A stretch of DNA of 21,491 bases. Origin: JAFGIN01 sp050301235. Lineage in GTDB: Bacteria > Fibrobacterota > Chitinivibrionia > Chitinivibrionales > Chitinispirillaceae. The notes under the pieces are model-generated. The model made no database searches. It had not been told where the DNA came from and saw nothing but the letters and a program-made list of their open reading frames with translations. Positions 1 to 7,404 of the stretch are shown here, one piece after another. The DNA lies in the NCBI GenBank assembly GCA_050301235.1, contig JBNKZD010000307.1, forward strand, positions 1 through 21,491, given 5' to 3'. The position numbers and the translations under genes are program-made. Within the stretch, counting starts at the first letter, position 1; each line of letters opens with the position of its first letter.

Positions 1-41
1 AACATTTAAATAATGAAATAAAAATGGTGCAAATTTAAATC

Positions 42-116
42 TCATAACAGCAAAAAGCCAAAATGCCTGCCGCAGGCGCAACACAGGCACTTCGGCTGTT
101 TTGCGCGACGTTATGC
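42..116 (+). repeat. Candidate integron attC recombination site 1
   Basis: Imperfect palindrome with attC layout. The outer boxes are CATAAC (43-48) and GTTATG (110-115), which are exact complements. Inside them, after an unequal spacer (none against about five bases), the arms GCAAAA, AGCC and TGCCTG on the left pair with CAGGCA, GGCT and TTTTGC on the right. One base is extrahelical and there is a small internal mismatch. The tip is short and GC-rich. Extrahelical bases and an asymmetric spacer are how integron integrases recognise the folded bottom strand. GTTATGC differs from the GTTRRRY consensus at one position. No integrase gene is in the window, so assignment rests on structure only. 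Confidence 0.6.
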
Positions 117-264
117 GAAATAAAAAATGACATTTTATACATATAGGCGGCGCTCCATAAGAAATAATTAGAGTTTAAAAGACAAGAAGAATAATAAAAA
201 ATAAAGAGCCGCGCCGCTTAGAATTTTGAAAATAATTTACACTATGGTAGGTCATTTTTTAAAT
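117..264. other. Non-coding cassette body between two attC-like sites
   Basis: About 150 bases between the two attC-like sites. The best reading frame, from the ATG at 127, gives only 14 codons. The segment is AT-rich but holds a GC-rich inverted pair, GGCGGCGCTC (146-155) and GAGCCGCGCCGC (206-217, with two or three unpaired bases). A perfect 11-bp inverted repeat, TAAAAAATGAC (121-131) and GTCATTTTTTA (251-261), bounds the segment. Calling it a cassette depends on both flanking sites being genuine; a short element with terminal inverted repeats is the alternative. Confidence 0.4.
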
Positions 265-375
265 CGCATAACAGTCCGAATTTCGCATGCGTGAGGAGTT
301 TTTTATATTACATTATGGATCAAAAATCTGGTACATATAGTTCACGCACGCAAAATTCGGAGGGGACGTTTGGCG
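265..375 (+). repeat. Candidate integron attC recombination site 2
   Basis: The left arm carries GCATAAC (266-272), then TCCGAATTT..GC.TGCGTGA (275-294). The right arm carries TCACGCACGC and AAATTCGGA (342-361), then GTTTGGC (368-374). The inner arms pair over about 20 positions with two mismatches. The spacers are two bases on one side and about six on the other, which is the asymmetry expected of attC. The roughly 47-base AT-rich middle would be the variable terminal structure. The outer boxes are less symmetrical than in site 1 (GTTTGGC where GTTATGC would be perfect). Both sites share the same orientation and the same R-type box, which supports a small array. Confidence 0.55.
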
Positions 376-501
376 AGCTAATTTGTATTTATTACACAAT
401 AACGAAAAATACAATCTGATTTGGGGGATTGGAAGGATCTTTTTTCTTGAGATTTTGAGAAATAAATATTAAGAGCGTCAAGGGAAAAAGTCTTCCCCTC
501 G

Positions 502-564
502 CTTCGACCTGGCTCGTTTCATCCCGAGCGCGGGATCAACGACCGGCCATTGAGCGGAGTCGAA
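502..564. repeat. Nested hairpin, REP-like
   Basis: Outer arms TTCGAC..GCTC (503-514) and GAGC..GTCGAA (552-563) can pair, and they enclose a perfect hairpin ATCCCG-AGCG-CGGGAT (521-536). It is GC-rich within AT-rich flanks and non-coding. It looks like a dispersed palindromic element, but no second copy was found in this window. The surrounding 376-654 stretch holds no gene. Confidence 0.4.
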
Positions 565-654
565 AATGCCGCTACCCCCTCAATGTAGAACAGGCTTTTG
601 GTGGTGGTTTGAAGTGTTTACACTTTTAGTTGCAGTTGTCAGAAAAGAACTCTT

Positions 655-1557
655 TCACCAGCCTTGTCTGTTCAGATTCATATATTTTACAAAATCTGCA
701 GCGTATCCTTTTAGCATAGTTTTTGTATAACTGTACTTCTCTCTATCAAGATTGCACATGTACCCCAGACCGATTTTCTCAAAAATTTCCCTGATCCGGG
801 GCTCTTCAGAAAGATCACTGTTTACATAGGTACTTAGTCTATTGAGTTTGAGAAACTCTTTTTCGAGTTTTCCTGCATTGAGTTCCCTGTCCAGTTTATC
901 CCCTTCAGGGGTGCCTGTATTGGTAATGAACAGAAATGTCTTTATCAATACAACACCTTCTACAACTTCGACAACAAAATACCCGATTTTACTATCGTGA
1001 AACATGGCTGGTATGAGCAGCGTCTGCTTATATTTTATCACCGTTTCAAACGTTTCTAACGAAATGTTGAGAATCAACTCCATTTCACCATGATATATGC
1101 AGTTCAGACGTTCCTGCATACGTATCAAAGCATGGGATTGAATGAATGCTTCGAGTGGTAATGCAGCGAATGGTGAGTCACTTACCAATTTACCTGAAGG
1201 TATGGTTATCCATAAAAAACCCTTTCTTGGGACGGGGCCACCGACTTTGTATGCCGGTCTCGGTTTACCAGACACTACAAAGTTCCTTTCCACTGCTTTT
1301 ATCCGGTAACATATCACTGAAAACGACATCTTGAAAATCAGCCCAGATCCTTCAGTATGCCAATCCATCTTGAAATAAAACATGGATTGATTTGCTCGGC
1401 TGAAAATAGATCCGATTGTTGTCAATACATCATCTAACACCATAAGTGGAAGTGAATTACGTTTTAAAAAATTATCTACAAATAGATTAAGTTTATTCTT
1501 AAAAAGTAACTCGGTATCAGAGGAAAGATGGTTAACACTTTTTAGAATCAGTCTCAT
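655..1557 (-). CDS. Hypothetical protein, 300 aa, coupled to the AmpG-like permease gene
   Basis: I do not recognise a family. The protein has no signal peptide and no evident membrane segment. It is a mixed alpha/beta sequence with a basic N-terminal part, a central SHALIRMQERLN helix-like stretch and a hydrophobic strand region (YFVVEVVEGVVLIKTFLFI) just before a charged C-terminal third. The ATG lies at 1555-1557, inside the last codons of the upstream permease gene (26-base overlap, different frame), which strongly suggests translational coupling. The start is fixed by this overlap rather than by a clear ribosome-binding site. The pairing may mean the protein acts with the permease, but that is only inference from layout. 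A small palindrome AAGTGT-TT-ACACTT (612-625) follows the gene without a T-run. Confidence 0.7.
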   Translation of the reverse strand: MRLILKSVNHLSSDTELLFKNKLNLFVDNFLKRNSLPLMVLDDVLTTIGSIFSRANQSMFYFKMDWHTEGSGLIFKMSFSVICYRIKAVERNFVVSGKPRPAYKVGGPVPRKGFLWITIPSGKLVSDSPFAALPLEAFIQSHALIRMQERLNCIYHGEMELILNISLETFETVIKYKQTLLIPAMFHDSKIGYFVVEVVEGVVLIKTFLFITNTGTPEGDKLDRELNAGKLEKEFLKLNRLSTYVNSDLSEEPRIREIFEKIGLGYMCNLDREKYSYTKTMLKGYAADFVKYMNLNRQGW

Positions 1558-3115
1558 TTAATCTCGGCAGCAGAGGAATCGCCAGAATCATTCCTGGTAT
1601 GGATGCCAGAAAACTTACGCCGAAAAACCATCCATAGCCAAGTTTTGCTGCGATGATTCCACTTGGTGTTCCGACAAACACAGCAGTAAGGTTCATAAGT
1701 GCCGAACCAATTGCGAAATGTGCTGCTTTGAATTCACCTTTGCAGATACGCATAAGAAAGGTCATCAATACAGATGTTCCCAAACCACCGGCGAACTGAT
1801 CGAAACCATGAACAATAGCAACAAATGAGAGGTTGGTTGTACCTATAAATACCGGTGCTGTCGAACCTGTATTTAGTGCAACAAAATGCTGTAAATGAAA
1901 TGCGAGCCACATGTAGATCAGGTTGGTACCGTTCTGGAGCAGTAAGAACGGCAGGATTGTTGTTTTAAGCGAAAAACGGGAGATCATTATGCCGCCCAGT
2001 AATGTTCCCATTATCAAAGATGGCAAACCGACCGCTGCATTAATCCACCCATAATGTGCTTTGATTCCAATATCGACGATAAATGAAGAGGTCATGTTGC
2101 TCAGTAGTATCTCGCCAGTGCGCAGGAATATGATAAATGCCAGCAGTAATCCGACACGATCCTGTTCCATAAAGGTAGTAAATGCGCGGGCGTAAAAGGC
2201 ACTGGAATTTTTCATTACATATGATGCAATCTGTTTTCGCATGGCAGCAGCAGTTACCAGCGATCCAAAAAGAAATATGTTTATCCAGGCTGGAAATCCC
2301 AATTGCTTAAAAAAAGGAGAATGTTCCTTGAGTGAAAGATAGAAGGTGGAATTTACTGATGAGTAAAGAGTGGCTACCGCTACGGCTGCAATGACCGTAC
2401 CAGCAAAAGCTTTTGGGGTTAAAACTGATTTAATCAGAGCAGAAAGCGTATATTGCGAATGTTGACTTCGAGGTAGAAAAATCAGGTGGTACAGGGTGAG
2501 CAGTAAAAGAAGGCCACCAGCTGCACCAAATGCATACTGCCACCCCCAGCTTATAGAAGCTCCAACTGATACAATTACCCCACTCCCCATCATGAGTGCG
2601 CACCTGTACGCGATAACCCGGTATCCTAAATACTTGCTTTGTCCGCTCTCATCAAGTGATACAATGTAATATCCATCAATTGCGATGTCATGGGTTGCGG
2701 CTACTATCGCTCCCGCCATGAAAAGGAGCGCAATGGTGCTGACTCCCCAGGAAAAGGAAACCAATGTTGCACACAGAAAAAATGATAATGCCAGTATGCC
2801 CTGTGTTACAATGAGCCACCACCGTTTTGTAAGGAACCGATCAATATGGGGAGCCCAGAAAAATTTCAGTATCCAGGGAAGGCTGAAAAAAGAGGTCAGG
2901 CCAATTGATTCAAGGCTGACATTCATGGTTCGGAAATAAAAGGAGGAGACGGTTCTTATAATAGAATAGGGAAACCCTTCTGCGAAGTAGGTGGTAAAAC
3001 ACCAGAGCAGGGGATGAGAAAGGAGTCGATTGTCACTATTTTTTTTCAAAATCGTTTTCCTGCGCTGTCTATGAAAGAAATATACAAACTTAGTATTTTG
3101 TATCTGACATTTCAA
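1532..3115 (-). CDS. AmpG-like MFS permease (muropeptide/acetyl-CoA transporter type)
   Basis: Integral membrane protein of 527 aa with about 12 hydrophobic segments. The N-terminal signature resembles AmpG and the related PAT family: TYFAEGFPY, then SLESIGLTSFFSLPWILKF and FWAPHIDRF, the region between the first two membrane helices. AmpG imports anhydro-muropeptides for cell-wall recycling; relatives carry acetyl-CoA or siderophore products, so the substrate is unknown. The first codon is TTG (3113-3115) behind GAAGGA. A second TTG at 3047-3049 behind AGGA would remove 22 residues and leave the protein starting just before the first helix; both are plausible. The extra Lys/Arg-rich N-terminus is unusual for AmpG. 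The stop codon overlaps the next gene by 26 bases. Confidence 0.8.
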   Translation of the reverse strand: MKCQIQNTKFVYFFHRQRRKTILKKNSDNRLLSHPLLWCFTTYFAEGFPYSIIRTVSSFYFRTMNVSLESIGLTSFFSLPWILKFFWAPHIDRFLTKRWWLIVTQGILALSFFLCATLVSFSWGVSTIALLFMAGAIVAATHDIAIDGYYIVSLDESGQSKYLGYRVIAYRCALMMGSGVIVSVGASISWGWQYAFGAAGGLLLLLTLYHLIFLPRSQHSQYTLSALIKSVLTPKAFAGTVIAAVAVATLYSSVNSTFYLSLKEHSPFFKQLGFPAWINIFLFGSLVTAAAMRKQIASYVMKNSSAFYARAFTTFMEQDRVGLLLAFIIFLRTGEILLSNMTSSFIVDIGIKAHYGWINAAVGLPSLIMGTLLGGIMISRFSLKTTILPFLLLQNGTNLIYMWLAFHLQHFVALNTGSTAPVFIGTTNLSFVAIVHGFDQFAGGLGTSVLMTFLMRICKGEFKAAHFAIGSALMNLTAVFVGTPSGIIAAKLGYGWFFGVSFLASIPGMILAIPLLPRLNETDSKKC

Positions 3116-3382
3116 GAAATTCCTTCAATCTTCTTAATTTGAAAATGTGCAGGTACTACAAATTACTCAGTATAAATCAATATACCACATTATTCCGTTA
3201 ATAGATTTAATGGATTTTTGTCGAATTCGCGCAATTTACACAGATATTGCCTGCTCTGCAAGAGGATACAACAAGTTTTTACAATTACATCAATAAAATA
3301 TCTGATTTCAGGCATTGAGCTTGCTTCATAGCTAATACAATCTGTTTTAATTTTCGTACAATACAACAGAAAAGGACCTGCC

Positions 3383-4522
3383 ATGCACGCACTACAAGAG
3401 CAACTCTGGATACTTAAGAGCGTAAGCCAGGTTAAAGATACACTGATGGATGCAGAAACCGTTGCCATAGCGGGGCACCGAAACCCTGATGGTGATTCTA
3501 TCGGATCGATGCTTGCACTTGGAGCAGGTCTTGAATGGCTGGGGAAGAAAGTATATATGCTTTGTGAAGATCATGTTCCCGAGAAGTATCTATGTCTTTA
3601 TGGTGCTTCACGAATTGTCAAACGGTGTCCACCAAGGGTTGATTGTGCTGTTGCTGTTGATTGCGGTTCACGGGAGATGCTGGGATGCTCATATTCCATC
3701 TTTCAGAATGCATCATCAACTATAGAAATTGATCATCACAAATGCAGGGTTTCCTTTGCGGAACAATCTCTTGTCAATACAGCAGTGGCATCAGCCGGAG
3801 AACTGGTGTATGAATTGCTAGATAGTCTCGGAGTGCCGATTACAGAACACATAGCGCGTAGTATTCTGACATCGATAATTGTAGAGACCAATTCATTCCG
3901 TTTGCCATCAATGTATCCCGGAACGTTTGAAATTTGTGCGGAACTGCTTAGAACCGGAGTAGATATGCGGGAGCTCAGTGAGTCGGTATACTGGAAAACG
4001 TCTCGTGCAACAGCTGCACTCACAGGCATTACACTGTCCAGATCTACATTTGAATCAGGTGGTGCGCTTGTCTGGGCTGAACTCAGGCGTAAAGATTTTG
4101 AAAAGACCGGATCAACAGAAGCGGATGCGGATCCGGTACCGGAAAAATTGCAGGCGATTCAGGGGGTCAGGATAGCTATTCTGTTTAGAGAGACAAAGAA
4201 TAAAAAGTGGCGCATCAGTTTCAGGTCTAAAAATGGATTGAATGTTGCTCATCTTGCCGAAACGTTTGGTGGTGGCGGGCATTTAAATGCTGCCGGTTGT
4301 GTAGTGGCAAGAAACCAGAAATTAAAAAAGTATATCCTTTTGTGTGCAAACCGACTTCTGGGAGCAATGGAGTATGATAAAAAACGTGAGCTGTACAGAA
4401 AAAACGAGCATGCCAGTTATGAGCTATTTAACAAAAGAATACTTACATCGGGAGAACTATCACACATTATGCTGAATGATACTGTTGTACTACAATTGAA
4501 TATGGCTGAGAATCATTGTTAA
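3383..4522 (+). CDS. nrnA: DHH-family phosphoesterase, NrnA-like (oligoribonuclease / pAp phosphatase)
   Basis: Soluble Mn-dependent phosphoesterase of 379 aa. NrnA enzymes degrade nanoRNAs and/or hydrolyse 3'-phosphoadenosine 5'-phosphate. DHH domain: GHRNPDGDSIG (H32, D36, D38), AVDCGS (D93) and IDHH (D117-H119). The DHHA1 substrate domain follows, with FGGGGHLNAAG near 295-305. The fourth DHH motif, normally T-D-T-G-x-F, reads VETNSFR (168-173), so the metal-binding Asp aligns with Glu. A C-terminal tail of about 50 residues after DHHA1 is longer than usual. The ATG is preceded by AAAAGGA at six bases, a clear site. The downstream DUF2267 gene begins 18 bases after the stop, so the two are probably co-transcribed. 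Confidence 0.88.
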   Translation: MHALQEQLWILKSVSQVKDTLMDAETVAIAGHRNPDGDSIGSMLALGAGLEWLGKKVYMLCEDHVPEKYLCLYGASRIVKRCPPRVDCAVAVDCGSREMLGCSYSIFQNASSTIEIDHHKCRVSFAEQSLVNTAVASAGELVYELLDSLGVPITEHIARSILTSIIVETNSFRLPSMYPGTFEICAELLRTGVDMRELSESVYWKTSRATAALTGITLSRSTFESGGALVWAELRRKDFEKTGSTEADADPVPEKLQAIQGVRIAILFRETKNKKWRISFRSKNGLNVAHLAETFGGGGHLNAAGCVVARNQKLKKYILLCANRLLGAMEYDKKRELYRKNEHASYELFNKRILTSGELSHIMLNDTVVLQLNMAENHC

Positions 4523-4540
4523 ACAAAAAGGGGGACAGCA

Positions 4541-4966
4541 ATGGCCTGGACTGGTCTTGAAACATTTGATACTGCGGTGCAGAAAGCTGACATCTGGCTT
4601 AAAGAAATAATGATAGATCTGAACGTTGACAGTAGAAGAATTGCTTACGCGGCGCTTCGGGCAGTACTTCACACATTGAGAGATAGACTTACTGTTGATG
4701 AAGCGGTAGATCTTGGAGCACAGCTGCCATTGTTGATCAAAGGTGTCTACTATGAAGAATGGGACCCGTCACGAACACCGATTAAAGACCGTCATCTTGA
4801 CGATTTCCTATCCAGAATGAACAGTAATTATCATGGTGACCCTCAGATTAGTATTAGTCAAATTGCCCGTTCGGTGTTCAAGTTGCTGGAAAAAAAGGTG
4901 ACTGAAGGGGAAATGGAAGATGTTGAGGGGATGCTTCCGAAAGAGTTTTCTGAACTCTGGAGATGA
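4541..4966 (+). CDS. DUF2267 domain protein
   Basis: A 141-aa soluble, mostly helical protein recognisable as DUF2267. Helix 1 runs FDTAVQKADIWLKEIM. The signature part is RIAYAALRAVLHTLRDRLTVDEAVDLGAQLP followed by LLIKGVYYEEWDP. The C-terminal half, with ISQIARSVFKLLEKKVTEGEMEDV, looks like the second repeat of the fold. The domain's function is unknown; it occurs in many bacteria. The ATG at 4541 has a strong GGGGGA site six bases upstream. With only 18 bases to the nrnA-like gene and the same strand, a shared transcript is likely. No canonical terminator follows; the nearest stem is at 5105-5122. Confidence 0.88.
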   Translation: MAWTGLETFDTAVQKADIWLKEIMIDLNVDSRRIAYAALRAVLHTLRDRLTVDEAVDLGAQLPLLIKGVYYEEWDPSRTPIKDRHLDDFLSRMNSNYHGDPQISISQIARSVFKLLEKKVTEGEMEDVEGMLPKEFSELWR

Positions 4967-5048
4967 TGTGGAAGCAAAGTGAAAGTAGCCTTCCAAAAAT
5001 GTTTACTAATGTTGGTTTCCCGGGAACTTTCGCAGAATGTACGGTTCG

Positions 5049-5227
5049 CCTCTCTCCACTTGTGGAGAAAGGGAGTCATCACTGTTTTTGCCAACTGAAC
5101 TAAACCTGCATTAAAATGCAGGCCACCCCTCTGCTTTTTTAAAGAAACCTGCGAAGTTCTTTAGTCCCTCTGTCCCCTTGTCCCACGGTCTCCCCGTCTT
5201 ATCAAAGGGGTGAGGCGACATGCGAAT
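5049..5227 (+). repeat. Dispersed intergenic repeat, copy A
   Basis: The left end CCTCTCTCCACTTGTGG continues to GGGAG (5049-5075). It matches 18781-18807 at 23 of 27 positions and contains a perfect hairpin TCTCCAC-TT-GTGGAGA (5053-5068). The right end GGGGTGAGGCGAC followed by ATGCGAAT (5207-5227) matches 18887-18907 at 20 of 21 positions. The middles differ in sequence and length (179 against 127 bases). CCTCTC / GGGGTGAGGC ends are typical of repeats found between genes in many bacteria. It lies between two convergent genes, the DUF2267 and YchJ-like genes. Confidence 0.6.
5105..5122. terminator. Possible bidirectional terminator stem in convergent gap
   Basis: Perfect stem CCTGCATT-AA-AATGCAGG between convergent genes. 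A run of six T (5135-5140) follows only after 12 bases, so it is not a textbook intrinsic terminator and may simply be part of the repeat in which it sits. Confidence 0.3.
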
Positions 5228-5240
5228 ATTGCGTATGCCT

Positions 5241-5732
5241 TCAGCTCAATCCGCAGCACTTTTTAAATTTTTTACCGCTCCCACATGGGCATGGATCATT
5301 TCTTGACTGCTTATTCTCAGTACGTATAAATGGTTTTGACTTTTGAATCTCCCCGTCAACATAATACCATTGATCATCAATTTTTTTAAACACTGCTTTC
5401 TCGTGAAGATTCTTTTTAATACCACCTTCAGTAAAATGGGCAGTAAATTCAACCATCCCTTCAGTGTGTTCACCTGTACCCTTTGATGTATCCAGAATCA
5501 CCAACTGGTGCCACACTGAGTTCTGTGACCAGCTTCTGATAGCTTTTTCGTCGCACTCCTTACGTTTTTCTTCAAGGGTAGTCTGAAGTATAAAATCGAC
5601 TGCACCTTTAACGTATGCAGTATAGCGACCACGCATGAGTTGTTCGGCTGTGGTAGCCTTGTTTTTAAACGTGATGATAGGTTCGCAACAAAGATCATAG
5701 GATTGTTGTGAGCCGCACGGGCAAAGTTCCAT
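5241..5732 (-). CDS. YchJ-like protein with two SEC-C motifs (UPF0225)
   Basis: Cytoplasmic 163-aa protein. An N-terminal SEC-C zinc motif CPCGSQQSYDLCC (residues 4-16) is followed by an NTF2-like central domain typical of YchJ (EQLMRGRYTAYVKGAVDFIL, then WYYVDGE). A second SEC-C motif, NDPCPCGSGKKFKKCC, is at the C-terminus. The SEC-C motif binds zinc; in SecA it contacts SecB and ribosomes, but YchJ's own role is not established. I place the start at the ATG 5730-5732 because AAAGGAG lies nine bases before it; an in-frame ATG at 5759 adds nine residues but has no ribosome site. Divergent from the MFS gene on the right. Confidence 0.88.
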   Translation of the reverse strand: MELCPCGSQQSYDLCCEPIITFKNKATTAEQLMRGRYTAYVKGAVDFILQTTLEEKRKECDEKAIRSWSQNSVWHQLVILDTSKGTGEHTEGMVEFTAHFTEGGIKKNLHEKAVFKKIDDQWYYVDGEIQKSKPFIRTENKQSRNDPCPCGSGKKFKKCCGLS

Positions 5733-5841
5733 AACGTTGTACTCCTTTAGTGAACTCATTGAATGGCTGAAATATGCGATTTATCACCCAAAATGTTCCA
5801 AACCAGTTTTAGTAATGTCTGAAAATACTAAACATTGGATT

Positions 5842-5870
5842 TTGAAACAAGCACCGACTTCAGCTATATT
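5842..5870 (+). promoter_or_regulatory. Sigma-70-type promoter for the MFS gene
   Basis: TTGAAA (5842-5847), a 17-base spacer, then TATATT (5865-5870). Predicted transcription start is near 5877, giving a leader of about 50 bases before the ATG at 5929. It lies in the 196-base divergent region and points toward the transporter gene. Confidence 0.55.
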
Positions 5871-5928
5871 CAGGCTACCTCTTATCAGTATCAGAATTTA
5901 AGATAAAAATACAAGGTATGCAAGCAAC

Positions 5929-7143
5929 ATGAAATCGATCACAGCGATGAAAACAAGGTTAATTTCCTTGAACAGGGATATGCTTCTATTCATTTCGGTA
6001 CTTGCTGCAGCCGGGTTTGCCGAGAGCATTTTCAATTCGATTTTTAACAATTTCCTGGATGCATCATTCAAATTAAACAGCTTTTACCGTACCTTTCTTG
6101 AACTTCCACGAGAATCCGGGGGGTTACTTATTATCCTGGTTTCAGCACTTCTCTTTTTTATCCCTACACGGCGAATGGCAGCAATATCGTTACTAGTAGG
6201 GGCTGTGGGGCTGTTGTTGATGGCCTTTTTTTCGGTCACGTTTCATTGGATGTTTGTCTGGTTATTCATTTTCAGTCTGGGGCAGCATCTGTTTATGCCA
6301 ATCAATACCAGTATTTCGATGGAACTTGCTAAAGAGGGGGAAACTGGAAAGCGGCTGGGGCAGTTTAATGCAATCCGTAACGTTGCAATAATCACAGGAA
6401 GTTTTTTCGTTTTTCTTGGATTCAGGTTCTTTCATTTTAATTTTAAAATTGCATTTACCATTGCTGCATTCAGTTATCTGACCGCAGTAGTTGTATTATA
6501 TATGATGCATCCTGGAAGCTCCCAGCCGCGATCAAGTCATATAAAATTTCATAAGGAATACAAACTCTACTACTGGCTGGCAATTTTGTTCGGTACTCGA
6601 AAGCAGATATTTCTTACCTTTGCTCCCTGGGTGCTTGTGACTGAGTATCATCAGCCGACTGCTGTTATTGCGACATTGCTCACTGTAGCGGGTATTTCCG
6701 GCATTGTGTTCCAACCGTTTCTGGGAAAAACCATTGACAGCTATGGCGAAAAACTCGTACTGGCAGCTGAGGCGTTTCTGTTGATCTTTGTCTGTTTTGG
6801 GTATGGTTTTTCAAAATCACTGTTTTCTGAACGCATCGCATTCATAATTGCATGTATTTGCTTCGTTGCAGATCAGCTTCTAATGTCGGTTAATATGGCC
6901 CGATCGACCTATTTGAAAAAAATAGCTGTTAAAAAGGAGCATATAACCCCAACATTGACTATGGCGGTATCACTCGATCATATTTTTTCAATCTCAATCG
7001 CGCTTGCCGGTGGTGTGCTATGGGCGAAATGGGGCTACCAGACAGTCTTTCTTGCGGGGGCCGGAATTGCAGCTGTTAATTTGATCTCAGCGTTTTTTAT
7101 TAAATTGCCAGGGGATGTGAAAAGTGCGGTTACGTTATCATGA
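5929..7143 (+). CDS. MFS transporter, 12-TM
   Basis: A 404-aa polytopic inner-membrane protein with two sets of about six hydrophobic helices, consistent with the major facilitator superfamily. A short cytoplasmic N-terminus (residues 1-18) precedes helix 1 (LLFISVLAAAGFAESIF). The helix 2-3 loop carries FIPTRRMAAISLL, resembling the MFS A-motif region, and the central loop after residue 190 is charged. The C-terminal half contains GKTIDSYGEKLVL, a second MFS-type loop. I cannot assign a substrate. The ATG at 5929 follows a weak AAGG. The gene has its own promoter and stands alone; a strong stem without a T-run (7172-7191) follows the stop. Confidence 0.82.
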   Translation: MKSITAMKTRLISLNRDMLLFISVLAAAGFAESIFNSIFNNFLDASFKLNSFYRTFLELPRESGGLLIILVSALLFFIPTRRMAAISLLVGAVGLLLMAFFSVTFHWMFVWLFIFSLGQHLFMPINTSISMELAKEGETGKRLGQFNAIRNVAIITGSFFVFLGFRFFHFNFKIAFTIAAFSYLTAVVVLYMMHPGSSQPRSSHIKFHKEYKLYYWLAILFGTRKQIFLTFAPWVLVTEYHQPTAVIATLLTVAGISGIVFQPFLGKTIDSYGEKLVLAAEAFLLIFVCFGYGFSKSLFSERIAFIIACICFVADQLLMSVNMARSTYLKKIAVKKEHITPTLTMAVSLDHIFSISIALAGGVLWAKWGYQTVFLAGAGIAAVNLISAFFIKLPGDVKSAVTLS

Positions 7144-7171
7144 AAAGCATAATATATAGGTTGATTAGAAG

Positions 7172-7191
7172 GGGCACGTTGCAATGTGCCC
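7172..7191. terminator. Stem-loop after the MFS gene
   Basis: GGGCAC and GTGCCC (7172-7177, 7186-7191) form a six-bp stem, extended by a G-T pair, 28 bases after the MFS stop. No T-run follows, so it may be an RNA 3'-end stabiliser rather than an intrinsic terminator. Confidence 0.35.
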
Positions 7192-7221
7192 TAACAAAAA
7201 TTTAAAAAATATTAAAAAAAC

Positions 7222-7251
7222 TTGAGTTTATTTTGATAACGTTATTATATT
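7222..7251 (+). promoter_or_regulatory. Promoter for a candidate small RNA
   Basis: TTGAGT (7222-7227), an 18-base spacer and TATATT (7246-7251), inside an AT-rich stretch. Predicted start is near 7258. No protein gene follows before the terminator at 7312-7346. Confidence 0.4.
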
Positions 7252-7257
7252 TATAGT

Positions 7258-7346
7258 ACCTCTTATTTCCTACTACGCAAGGGCCCTCCTTGCAACTATA
7301 TGGGTGAAGCGGAAACGCCGGGATTTATTCTCGGCGTTTCTTTTTT
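7258..7346 (+). ncRNA. Candidate small RNA, about 85-90 nt
   Basis: A promoter-like sequence immediately upstream, a first hairpin GCAAGG-GCCCT-CCTTGC (7277-7293), a single-stranded purine-rich linker (TATGGGTGAAGC, which contains a GGGTGA anti-Shine-Dalgarno-like or Shine-Dalgarno-like stretch), and a strong terminator. No ORF of useful length lies inside. It does not match any riboswitch class I can recognise by eye. The alternative is the leader of a gene now decayed downstream, such as the peptidase remnant at 7442-7695. Confidence 0.45.
7312..7346 (+). terminator. Rho-independent terminator
   Basis: Perfect nine-bp stem GAAACGCCG / CGGCGTTTC (7312-7320, 7332-7340) with an 11-base loop, directly followed by TTTTTT. 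It lies 169 bases past the MFS stop, so it more likely ends a separate short transcript starting near 7258, though it could also stop read-through from the MFS gene. Confidence 0.8.
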
Positions 7347-7404
7347 GAATTAAAGAAGAACAAATTATATTCCACTTGCATAAAATTTCACAAGGTAGGT
7401 TAAA

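Noticed and set aside
1..400. CRISPR array
   Set aside because: The repeated structure is two imperfect palindromes with different lengths and cores, not regularly spaced identical repeats.
3093..3110. Five- or six-codon leader peptide (ATG at 3110) before the AmpG-like permease
   Set aside because: Overlaps the permease's TTG-start reading and shares its ribosome site; too short to support from sequence alone.
3190..3468. 92-codon minus-strand frame upstream of and overlapping the nrnA-like gene
   Set aside because: Overlaps the well-supported DHH gene start, Cys/Ser-rich low-quality composition, no ribosome site and no recognisable motif.
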